Notes under the pieces: generated by a model
Told to the model about the DNA's origin: nothing
What the model saw: only the letters and a program-made list of their open reading frames with translations
Database searches by the model: none
Position numbers and translations under genes: made by a program
Shown: one piece after another, positions 30,052 to 42,817 of the stretch
How positions within the stretch are numbered: the stretch's first letter is position 1
Layout: every line of letters begins with the position of its first letter
Assembly (NCBI GenBank): GCA_028753945.1
Contig: JAPNXP010000010.1
Span: forward strand, 6,203,042 to 6,267,041
Direction of reading: 5' to 3'
From: Hexactinellida sp. DTS-2022
Taxonomy: Eukaryota > Porifera > Hexactinellida
DNA: 64,000 nt

Positions 30052-31218
30052 ATATATAGCACATTATACTACAGTAGACCTTCGTTAGGATTCGGAATTC
30101 ATTAAATCCACCCATAACATATAGAAACATTTGTCCTTTCTATTTATAGCACATTCTACTAAACAAGAACCTTGTTAGTATAATATTGTACGCTTTTTGC
30201 GTACAATATATAGCACATTATACTACCGTAGACCTTCGTTAGGATTCGGAATTCATTATATTCACCCATAAGATATTGAAACCATTTATTCTTTCTATTT
30301 ATTGCACATTCTACTAAACAAGAACCTTGTTAGTATAATATTGTACGCTTTTTGCGTACAATATATAGCACATTATACTACCGTAGACCTTCGTTAGGAT
30401 TCGGAATTCACTATATCACCCATAAGATATTGAAACCATTTATTCTTTCTATTTATTGCACATTCTACTAAACAAGAACCTTGTTAGTATAATATTGTAC
30501 GCATTTTGCGTACAATATATTGCACAGTAAACTACAGTAGACCTTCGTTAGGATTCAGAATTCACTATATCCACCCATAACATATAGAAACATTTGTCCT
30601 TTCTATTTATAGCACATTCTACTAAACAAGAACCTTGTTAGTATAATATTGTACGCTTTTTGCGTACAATATATAGCACATTATACTACAGTAGACCTTC
30701 GTTAGGATTCAGAATTCATTAAATCCACCCATAACATATAGAAACATTTGTCCTTTCTATTTATAGCACATTCTACTAAACAAGAACAATGTGGTATAAT
30801 ATTGTACGCATTTTGCGTACAATATATAGCACATTATACTACAGTAGACCTTCGTTAGGATTCAGAATTCATTAAATCCACCATAACATATAGAAACATT
30901 TGTCCTTTCTATTTATAGCACATTCTACTAAACAAGAACCTCGTTAGTATAATATTGTGCTCATTTTGCGTACATATATAGCACATTATACTACAGTGGA
31001 CCTTCGTTAGGATTCGGAATTCACTATATCCACCCATAACTTATAGAAACATTTGTCCTTTCTATTTATAGCACATTCTACTAAACAAGAACCTTGTTAG
31101 TATAATATTTTTCGATTTTGGCGTACATTATATAGCACATTATACTACAGTAGACCTTCGTTAGGATTAGAAATTCATTAAATCCACCCATAACATATTG
31201 ATACCATTTATCCTTTCT

Positions 31219-31275
31219 GCTCTTAATTGATTAATTAAGGTTTCATTGTAGTACTTCCTATTAACAGAGCTACTA
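31219..31275. mobile_element. Element fragment at the right end of the satellite
   Basis: At about 31219 the monomer breaks off in the middle (after ATCCTTTCT) and passes into GCTCTTAATTGATTAATTAA, then a stretch ending in TTCCTATTAACAGAGC. The same segment recurs at about 50737-50787 and, reversed, at about 55966-56020 and 63335-63360. There it belongs to the CAGTAGA...-ended element family. The array edge therefore coincides with a dispersed element. Confidence 0.6.
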
Positions 31276-31291
31276 TATATAATAGTGTTAC

Positions 31292-34243
31292 CTTCTCCTA
31301 AGGGCCAATTCTGTCCACATTGCTTTACAATGCTTATGGTCGCAGATATCCTGTTTGGTGCCTCATTATGTTGTTGAATAGGTGTTGCTATCTGAGTGCT
31401 TATTGTTGTGTTTGTTGACATTTGTGAGAATGTTATTGTGTTTGTGTTGTGTATATTTGTGTACGAGTAGTTTAACTCCAGTTGGTATGAGAGAGATATT
31501 ATCATCTGTTCTGTTAATACTCCACTTGATAGAGACTATAAACATGTTATTATTATTGTATAATATAGCGATTCCCAACCTTTTTCAACCGTGCACTCCC
31601 TATAGTCATTATGTGGACTCCCTCCCATTTACCGTAATACATTTTGTGGACCCCAGGTTGGGAACCACTGGTGTGATGCAACAAATAAATGTAAAAATAC
31701 TCTTTGTTTGTTAAAAGGGGATTCGACTTTTCTATAAATAGATACTCACCCAATCAACTTTAAGTATTCCTGTCTGAGTATCATAGGCAAGTAGTAGGGA
31801 GTTGTTCACAATACTATAAGCTAGAAATACAAACAAATTAATTTATGTGGAAATACTATAACTTAGAGTGTTATTTCAGTTTCTATAACAGGTCTATTAA
31901 CAAGCCATATCTACTGTATTAAGGCCTGATAGTAACATTAGTAATTGTAATACAGATATGATACTTTCATTTGCAGGCCTTACTACAACATACTACATTA
32001 TACCTTCGTTAAAAATGTGTTCGCCTTATCTGGAATTAGTATTAAGTATTAACCGTTGTTATTTGTATTGATAAGGCCTTGAGGGTTACTGAAATAGTGT
32101 TCGTATTTACTGGAAATTAGTATTAATTATACTCGTACTAACTAGGTTCTACTGATTAGCATTACATACCTTTAACAGAGAACATGTGTGTGTTCGCTAC
32201 TGTTGAGTTGCCAGCACAACTAGCTGCTATCACAGAGTACGTATATTCTGTGTTAAGCGTTAATACTCCTGTGTCAGTGTATTGAGTAGTGCTACCATTG
32301 AGTAATGCCATCCTATATCCGTTCCTGTATATGTAGTAGGTGTGTATTGGCCGTTCTGTCGTTACGGGTAACCAGTCAATTCTTGTGTTGGAACAGGTGT
32401 TGGGGGAGAGTGTTGTTGTTGTTAAGATAGGGATAGGTTCTTCTGGAGGCACTATATGGTGTTGTTGTTAACTTGTTACATCGTATTGTTGTTGTTGTAT
32501 TTCGTGTTTATTGTTGTTGCTGTTATTATTTCGTGTTTACTATTATGTGTTATTGTTGTATTTCGTGTTGTTGTTTTAGTTATTTCGTGTTTATTGTTGT
32601 TTTTGTTATTTCATATTTGTTTGTTGTTGTTGTTGTTTCATGTTTATTGTAGTTTTTCGTGTTGTTATAGTAGTTATTTGTCTTTCTTGTTGTTATTTCA
32701 TGTTTGTTGTAGTTATTTCATGTTTGTTTGTTATTATTTCGTGTTTGTTGTTGTTTGTTATTATTTCGTATTTGCTATTGTTGTTATTTATGTTTGTTGT
32801 TGTTATTTCGTGTTTGTGTTATTGTTATTTCGTGTTGTTGTTGTTTGTGTTTGTTGTTATTGTTATTTCGTGTTGTTATTTTGTGTTTGTTGTTGTTATT
32901 TCGTGTTATTATTTTGTGTTTGTTGTGTTATTTCATGTGTGTTGTTGTTGTTTGTGTTTACAAGTCCTATAATACTCACCCGCCGGTCTCATCATTTTCC
33001 CAGTCACTAGCGCCTCTGTAGAGTTCAAGCTGTCTAGAAATGCATGACAACCGAACAGAATAGAACTGTCAGAAGGAATGTAGCTAATATTTAGCCACGC
33101 CCCTGGTCTCTCAACAGTTACATCTAACTCTTTGAAATCTCCTATGTATCGACTGGTATCAATATCGGTTAGGTAGTCTAGTGTGGTTGGAAATGTAGGC
33201 TTTGATCCGTTAATGGATATTTGAGCTGAAATGAACACTCCTTTATGTGGGGAATCTTCCGGTACTATTATGTGACACACCATTCGTACTGTGTCACCGA
33301 TGCAGAGGGGGTGGGTAGGTGAGAAAGTCATGTTGTTACCTGGAGGTGTGACAATATGAATGTACAGTATACCCCGCTTAATAGAGCCAACGGTTAATAG
33401 ATTTCTCTGCTTAATTGGGTCAAAATTTCACAGGATTTGTAGAACGGAATTACAGTTTTTGCTTAAAATATTTCTCCGCTTAATGGGGTCAAAGCAACCT
33501 GGTTCCGAGGTGACTCTATTAGCGGATTCGACTGTAGTATAATCTCATTAGTAGGAACACTAGGGGGCCGTCAAAGTATATTCTCCTTATCCGGAATTCG
33601 TATAAACCGGTGTCATTTGTATTTAAAAAGCTTTGAAAAGGACTGAATTAGTAATCGTATTACCGGAATTTCTTATTAACCGCGTTTGCACTAATGAAGT
33701 TCTAATGTATAAAGTATCAAAAGGCAATTACAACACTGAATTTCTATATGAGTTTGTAAATATTTTTGGTTCTAGAATCAGTTCCATATTCCAGTATAAC
33801 GGAGTATTACTTCCTAATCATTACTGCTGTATTCGTATGTCATTAACACTGTATTAATTAGCTTCTATTTCAAGCCATACTGCCACTTGACAGATGATAG
33901 TATAATCTGCAATAAGATATAACTGCTATACTGTATAGGCTAACTCTTCTTGTATGCAATTCTGCTGTTGTTGTTGTTGTTGTCGTGACAATATAACAGG
34001 CGTTGTTTGTTTGTTCGCTTGTTGTTTACTTGTTTGTCCGTTTGTTTGTTGTTTGCTTGTTGGTTATTATTGTTAGTAAATCAAAATAGCGGTTTTTAAT
34101 ATTTTCATTGGAATTTGGAATCATAAATATAAATTCAATTTGTTTCTTAAGAATAATTTACAGAACCTACCTTGTATAAGAGTTATTAAACAGCTGTTAA
34201 TTAGTAGGAATATTGTAGCACCCCTTCCATTGGCTAGTTTCAT
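31292..34243 (-). CDS. Ig/fibronectin-III receptor-like gene, 3' end missing
   Basis: Five exons can be joined on the minus strand: 34243-34171 (signal peptide), 33339-32980 (Ig-like), 32451-32170 (FN3), 31820-31750 and 31505-31292 (second FN3 split in two). Boundary phases are 1-1-1-0-1 and compatible throughout; the total is 1000 nt (333 codons plus one base). The start exon encodes MKLANGRGATIFLL followed by a hydrophobic stretch, a plausible secretion signal. The Ig exon has paired Cys in VRMVC and FGCHAF. The FN3 exon has TRIDWLPV, a HTYYIYRNG strand and a YTYSV strand near the end. The split domain shows LKVDW and a SYQLELNYSY strand, with a weak acceptor at 31505. No transmembrane exon or stop was found before the satellite, so the rest is beyond it or lost. 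Family membership is by fold pattern only. Confidence 0.7.
32456..32955. repeat. Degenerate TTG/TTATTTCGTG minisatellite in an intron
   Basis: About 500 bp of T/G-rich simple repeat on the plus strand, built from variants of TGTTATTTCGTGTTTGTTGT. It fills the intron between the Ig and first FN3 exons of the minus-strand gene. Long Cys/Leu/Val-rich open frames on the plus strand here are translations of the repeat and are not genes. Confidence 0.85.
33365..33534. mobile_element. CAGT...ACTG element, GCTTAATAGAG family
   Basis: Starts CAGTATACCCCGCTTAATAG and ends GCGGATTCGACTG, flanked by TA on both sides. It shares its interior (CGCTTAATNGGGTCAAA, ACCTGGT) with copies at 49476-49660, 58362-58463 and 60520-60621. 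It lies in the first intron of the Ig/FN3 gene and has no coding capacity. TA target and CAGT ends fit a Tc1/mariner/pogo-type nonautonomous element. Confidence 0.75.
33541..33709. mobile_element. Diverged element copy, GTTAGTAGGAACAC family
   Basis: Contains TTAGTAGGAACACTAGGGG, CTTATCCGGAATTCGTAT and TGAAAAGGACTGAATTAGT, the landmarks of the better-preserved copy at 57866-58022. The ends are eroded. It lies in the first intron of the Ig/FN3 gene. Confidence 0.6.
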
Positions 34244-35303
34244 TCTCCTGCAAGAAATAAACAAATTAATTATGTAAACTTTTTAGTTATTTATGTACAG
34301 TAGACTCTGTTAATAGGAACACCAGGGGACCGTCGAAATTTGTTCCTATTAACCGGAGTCACTTGCTTGCATTTGTATAGGCTAGGGGAATTAAACCTTG
34401 TACTCCTTAACCGATATTTCCTTATCCGTGTTCATATTAACGAGAGTCTAATGTAGTATATAATTTGTTTACCTGTTGTTGCTTGATTGAATAGAATAAA
34501 ACAAACTTAATTAACGTGTATATTTTGTCAGATTCTTTAAGAGCCCTACTTATACTCCATAGAATCCTCTCAATGCCAATACTAGCTATTTTATCTCGTT
34601 TGATTCTTTCCAGATATTCCATCTATATTCTAGTAGCAAGTATTGTGTAGTAGTTTGAGAATGGGTTTGCATATTTTCATAATTAGGTGGTTGCAACCTA
34701 CTAGGGAATATTTATTCATAAAATATGTTGCTTTGGAAAGAAAGCCTAACTTGTTTGAAATTATGGAAATAAAGCCATTGATTATCTGCATTAGTTATGA
34801 TAGAATTGAAAAGGTATTTCATGTTCTGTTGTTATTTACCTTTTTAGAACAGATGAAAGCGACTACTCATTTATTAATTGATCCAATTACAGTTGACTCA
34901 AATTAGCTCCTATTAGTTAGTTAAAACAGAGCTCAAATGGAATTTACTTATCATATATGGCCCCAAATATCATGGTAAATTGGTCAATAAATTAGTAACC
35001 CGCTATCCTTTTATAAATATTATAAATTATTAACCAACTTCGTTAGTAGGAACACTAGGGGACCGTCAAAATGCGTTCGCCTTATCCGGGATTCGTATTA
35101 ATGTATGTCATTTGTATTGAAAAGGCTTTGAAGGGACTGAAATAGTGTTCTACTAACTACTGTAGTTACAATATTAATATTGTGTATTACATCACAGTAT
35201 ATTCAGTAATTCGACCCGCGTGCTTACATAATCTAATTTGTAGGCTCTCCTATAGTATAAGTGGAATACAGGAATAATATAGTATAGTATTAACTGTATT
35301 AAT
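34244..35303. other. Head-to-head intergenic region with two element copies
   Basis: This 1.06-kb gap separates the divergent starts of the Ig/FN3 gene (minus) and the first small membrane-protein gene (plus). It holds an element at 34298-34453 starting CAGTAGACTCTGTTAATAGG and a diverged one at about 35033-35164. The remainder is AT-rich. Short open frames at 34437-34622 and 34643-34906 have no recognisable domains or splice context. Any shared promoter is inference from the geometry. Confidence 0.6.
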
Positions 35304-36104
35304 ATGCTGAGGAGTAAGTGTGTACAAATAGCTGTGTTGTTGTTGTTGTTTACAGAGACAGCATATGCACAAGGTTAGTTCTATATAGGATCTGGGATCA
35401 AGTTGTTTACTTGTTTACTTTTATAGATGAGAGGAATACTGTGTTGGTTCCTGTAGTTGTTGTTATACCCGGTGTGATCCTATTGACATACCTGTCTGCT
35501 ATACTAATAGTGTTTATCGGTAAGATATACAGGAAAGTCAAGGACCATAATGAGAAGAAACAGTTGGGAACTTCAACAAAACCTAGAGGGGAACCAAGGG
35601 ATATAGAAAAGTCTATTGTTGGGAACCCAGGGGTCAATATTAACCCTGCATTTGGTACCGATGATACTCTGGGTACCACGGGGCAAATTTCCACCTAGTA
35701 AACAAACAAATTCGCAACTTGTTGACATATTTAATTAACCGACTATTAGGCATTAAACTTTAATAACGTTTGTTTGTGTTGGTGTTTTATCTAACTATTA
35801 TTTTTACCCCCTAGAAATTTCTCACACCTTTGCTTAACATCCCCTGATTTAATGAAATATTCATAAATATATATCTGTTTATTTGTGTACAATTAATCTG
35901 GTTGTTTTATTATTTGTAAGTTTATTTAATTAAAAACGAACATTAATATCAGATAAATAAATAAAAAATAGAAAACATGTGATTATTATAACTGTTGTTG
36001 TTGCACCAGTTAGATTAACTATATTATAACAGGAACACCACCGTCGAACACTGTTCGTATTAACCCTTACAGTAGTTACAGTATAACCTAACGAGGTTCT
36101 ACTG
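35163..36104. repeat. Left copy of a ~950-bp tandem segmental duplication
   Basis: The stretch upstream of gene A (about 35170-35303) matches that upstream of gene B (about 36118-36253) almost in order. Shared landmarks are ATATTGTGT, GTAATTC(G/T)ACCCG, TATAGTATAAGTGGAAT and AATATGCTGAGGAGTAAGTG. The two start codons are 950 bp apart. One unit therefore carries promoter, gene and downstream sequence. The unit edges are approximate and lie in eroded element copies (35033-35164 and about 36020-36104). Confidence 0.7.
35304..35698 (+). CDS. Small single-pass membrane protein, paralogue A
   Basis: Exons 35304-35373 and 35427-35698 (phase 1 intron of 53 nt, GTTAGT...TTATAG) encode 113 aa. The N-terminus MLRSKCVQIAVLLLLFTETA is a signal peptide with a likely cleavage after AYA. 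Only about ten residues (QGDERNTVL) precede a strong membrane span, LVPVVVVIPGVILLTYLSAI and beyond. A basic KIYRKVK stop-transfer and a tail of about 60 residues follow, ending in NPG and NPAFG motifs. No ITAM, kinase or other domain is seen. The layout resembles adaptor or regulatory subunits with a minimal ectodomain, which is inference. The Leu run is encoded by a TTG microsatellite. The family is not recognised. Confidence 0.75.
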
Positions 36105-36253
36105 TAGTTCTAATGTTAATAATATTGTGTCAGCCCGTCACATAATATTCTGTAATTCTACCCGTGTACTTACCTAATCTCATGTGTCACTGTATAGGCT
36201 CTGGTATAGTATAAGTGGAATAATATGTATAGTATAGTATATACTGTATTAAT
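35699..36253. other. Intergenic stretch between the paralogues
   Basis: AT-rich 3' flank of gene A (AATAAA-like runs near 35955) and an eroded element copy at about 36020-36104 ending GAGGTTCTACTG. The last 135 bp match the promoter-side flank of gene A. No gene is seen. Confidence 0.6.
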
Positions 36254-36698
36254 ATGCTGAGGAGTAAGTGTGTACATATAGTATTGTTGTTGTTGTTGTT
36301 GTTTACAGATACAGTATACGCACAAGGTTAGTCCATATAGGATCAAGTTGTTTACTTGTTTACGTGTGTTCTCTCTTATAGGTGATACGAATACTGTGTT
36401 GGTTCCTGTAGTTGTTGTTATACCCGGGTTGTTCCTATTAACATACCTGTCTGCTATACTAATAGTCTGTATCGGAAAGGTATACAGAATATGCAAAGAT
36501 AGATACAATAAGAAACACTTAGGAACTTCAACAGAACCAAGAGCTAAACCAAGTGACATAGAACAATCTATTGTTCTTGGAAACCCAGGAGCAAATCTTA
36601 ATCCCACTTTTGGGGAAACTCCAATGCCTGCCTTTGGTACCAGTGATACCATAGTGCACCAGGGGGAACACGCCTCACCTACAAAACAAACAAATTAA
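36254..36698 (+). CDS. Small single-pass membrane protein, paralogue B
   Basis: Exons 36254-36326 and 36382-36698 (phase 1 intron) encode 129 aa. It matches gene A along its length: signal peptide MLRSKCVHIV plus a Leu run, a short ectodomain GDTNTVL, membrane span LVPVVVVIPGLFLLTYLSAI and beyond, then KVYRICKDRYNKK. The tail is longer by about 15 residues and keeps NPGANLNPTFG, adding PMPAFG. Conserved protein sequence beside diverged intron and flank suggests both copies are or were under selection. Function is unknown. An antisense frame at 36170-36652 is a shadow. Confidence 0.75.
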
Positions 36699-36870
36699 CA
36701 ACTTGTAAACAGATATATATTTATTGTTGTTTCTTGTAGTATTTATAAATCAACTGTTCAATGCATTACAGCAAACAAATTAATATCAAGTTGCAACAAC
36801 AACTACTACAACAACGATCAAACAAACAAACAAACTAACTAACAACACACAAACAAACAAACAAACAAAC

Positions 36871-36902
<32 letters not shown>

Positions 36903-37686
36903 TAATAATACGTAAATAGACTCACGAAGTTATAGTTCCATATGGAACTAACTTCCCAGCATCTGAGATTCCATAGTAACTGCTGTATACAATTGGAATC
37001 TCTAAACATACCACTGCATTGTTCATATACTATGCTATATGCAATAATTATGACCGTACTAATATATATGCATATGCACTATATTACTATAGCTATTCTA
37101 CAATAATTAGTTTCTATTGTAACTAACTAGGTTCCCATACCAATGTACAAGCGTTGCCATCTGCTATAAGCTGGCTTCTATCTGACTAATATATTATAGC
37201 TGTGAGGAGTAAATAATATGTAGTGAGTGGCATAAGTGGTTTGTAGTCTGTTTTGTTGTTATTTGTTCCTATTCTAACAGCTAAGATAATCTCAGTTCCT
37301 ATATAACAGTTCCATTTAATTTAAAAGCCATACCAATATACAGTGAACTCCCGTTATAACGAAGTGCTTGGGACCTGTAAATCCCTTCGTTATATCCGGA
37401 TATTCGTTATAATCGGATAATAATTAATGCATTTAGTGCTCTGGGGGAAATATCCGTTTTGTTAAAAGCGGGTATTTCGTTATATCCGACTTGGTTATAA
37501 CGGGAGTTCACTGTATATTGTAATCATGGTACTGTAAGGTGTTAGTATCAGTTCGAATTTCACATTTTTCAGAGCAAATATTCACTATTTTTAATGAACC
37601 ACTTTTTGTTTACTATACTACCTTATGTCCCAGTTTGATACACAGACTTATTATAACATTCCAATCACTAGATTCGGTATCTAGCT
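36699..37686. other. Intergenic stretch with simple repeats and one element
   Basis: A compound (AAAC)n/(AAC)n microsatellite lies at about 36784-36901. AT-rich sequence with paired AGTTCCATATGGAACTAACT follows, then an element at 37341-37513. The last 170 bp before 37687 may hold the promoter or 5' UTR of the V-ATPase gene. TATCTAG directly before the start region could be a 5'-UTR splice acceptor. No gene is seen. Confidence 0.6.
37341..37513. mobile_element. CAGTGAACTCCCGTTATAACG element
   Basis: Inverted ends CAGTGAACTCCCGTTATAAC and GTTATAACGGGAGTTCACTG are perfect complements over 20 bp, flanked by TA. Related copies are at 38709-38864, 40869-41026, 48977-49134, 54229-54371 and 59745-59879, in both orientations. 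All share GCTTGGGACCTGT and TAGTGCTCTGGGG internally (or their complement). No open frame is present, so it is nonautonomous. Confidence 0.85.
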
Positions 37687-41742
<4,056 letters not shown>

Positions 41743-42817
41743 TCCCATAGCCCCCTGATTAGGTGTTACATATCACAGTATACTATAGTCTATAGGAGTT
41801 GTATGTTATATGAGAGTGCTATCAGCTGTTTAGCTATGGGACATATAGTACATATAGGAGCCACTGTGGCCCAGTTGGCCCAGTTCTAATCTTACTTCCT
41901 TGGTTTGTTTTTAATCCGTATCCGCTCTACTGGCCAGAGTTAGATTACCCCGGGGCTAAATTTTTTTAGCATAGGTGTCCCATATGTTACAGATGTGCAT
42001 CCCGAGCCAAATTTTGATAAACCATTTTTTAATACCACTTTGACACCATTGAAAATTTGTCTGGTCCATAACACAAAGAATGTTATACTAAACACCCAAC
42101 TTTTATTTACCATTGGATTCACCATAAATTCTGCGTCTGATGGGGAAGAAATTTTTTAATAATCGGTTTAATTTCTGCCATAAATGGGGGTTGAAATTTC
42201 TTTGTTTACTCACCCTTCAATTTCAGTAAACTTGTTAAATATATTGATTTAACTTATAAATTCCAGCTGTCTTCTATTCAATTCTAGTATTACCATACAG
42301 TGGATTAAATAAATTAATATAATATAAGGAATTTGTTGACTTAACTCAACTTACCGTAGATAAGATTGCTAAAATAATTAACTAATAATATAATTTATTA
42401 TCAATACATAATTAATGAATGGCATTAAACTCAAGATGGTTCAAGATAGAAATAATCTACCGTTCCGTTGTTCCGTAACAACTTGTTAAATGAGTCTAAA
42501 CACCTTGATGCGTTCATGACATGGCGAAAAAATCCAAAATTGCAGCCTGTGCCGAAAGTATTTCCCTTTGGAGGCACTGCTTGTCACCCAACCACCAAAT
42601 GTAGTGCCTCCAATTTTTTCGGAAATAAAAAATTGCAGCCTGTGACGAAGTATTTCCCTTTGGAGGCACTACTAGTCACCCAACCACCAAATGTAGTGAC
42701 TCCAAAGGGAATTGCGTCGGCACAGGCTGCAATTTTCCTTTTCAATTCCAGAAACTTTATGATTATAGCTATCTATGTTAATTAATTGTTGTTGTTGTTG
42801 TTGTTGTTGTTGTTAGC
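41743..42817. other. Intergenic region between V-ATPase B and USO1
   Basis: AT-rich sequence with AAATAAAT near 42306 and a 201-bp inverted-repeat element at 42536-42736. The last 35 bp before the USO1 start are a TTG microsatellite ending TTAG directly before CATGG. That ending could be an acceptor closing a 5'-UTR intron. No gene was found. Confidence 0.6.
42536..42736. mobile_element. 201-bp element with perfect 20-bp inverted ends
   Basis: Begins AAAATTGCAGCCTGTGCCGA and ends with its exact complement. Inside, a block from GCAGCCTGTG(C/A)CGAA through TTTCCCTTTGGAGGCACT to CACCAAATGTAGTG occurs twice in direct orientation, so the element appears internally duplicated. No coding capacity and no clear target duplication. 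Its ends are unlike the CAGT families around it. Confidence 0.8.

Larger units (their letters stand above)
1..31219. repeat. Satellite DNA array of ~154-bp monomers with higher-order structure
   Basis: Head-to-tail monomers begin at 1, 155, 309 and 462, giving a 153-154 bp period close to nucleosome length. By length the array holds about 200 monomers and continues past the left edge. Monomers fall into subtypes told apart by the first half (CATTAAAT, CACTATAT, CATTATATTC or CAATATAT starts), the block after AACAAGAAC (CTTGTTAG, CTCGTTAG or AATGTGG) and the loop TTTTT or ATTTT. Their order recurs: the AATGTGG monomer starts at 309, 1081, 2627, 4328 and 5100, so units of 772 bp (5 monomers), 1546 bp (10) and 1701 bp (11) exist. 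Most monomers carry an EcoRI site (GAATTC). The last monomers (about 30890-31219) are more diverged, as expected at an array edge. I see no gene within it; open frames here are repeat translations. Pericentromeric or centromeric location is inference. Confidence 0.98.

Noticed and set aside
1-31219. Possible CRISPR array, because of regular repeats
   Set aside because: Whole 154-bp monomers repeat with only subtype variation; there are no unique spacers between short repeats, and the host is eukaryotic.
1-31219. GTTAGGATTCGG in each monomer as telomere-like repeat
   Set aside because: Only a single TTAGG-like word per 154 bp; not a tandem TTAGGG array.
31167-31291. Extension of the second FN3 exon to the end of its open frame
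   Set aside because: The tail past 31292 runs into dispersed element sequence and the satellite; a good donor (GAAG then GTAACA) ends the exon at 31292 in the expected phase.
32456-33021. Long Cys/Leu/Val-rich open frames on the plus strand
   Set aside because: They translate a TTG/TTATTTCGTG simple repeat in an intron of the minus-strand gene.
34437-34906. Two open frames of 61 and 87 aa in the head-to-head intergenic gap
   Set aside because: AT-rich, overlapping element remnants, no recognisable domain, no conserved partner.
36170-36652. 160-aa minus-strand frame opposite paralogue B
   Set aside because: Antisense shadow of the paralogue B coding exon; the plus-strand reading has signal peptide, membrane span and a paralogue.
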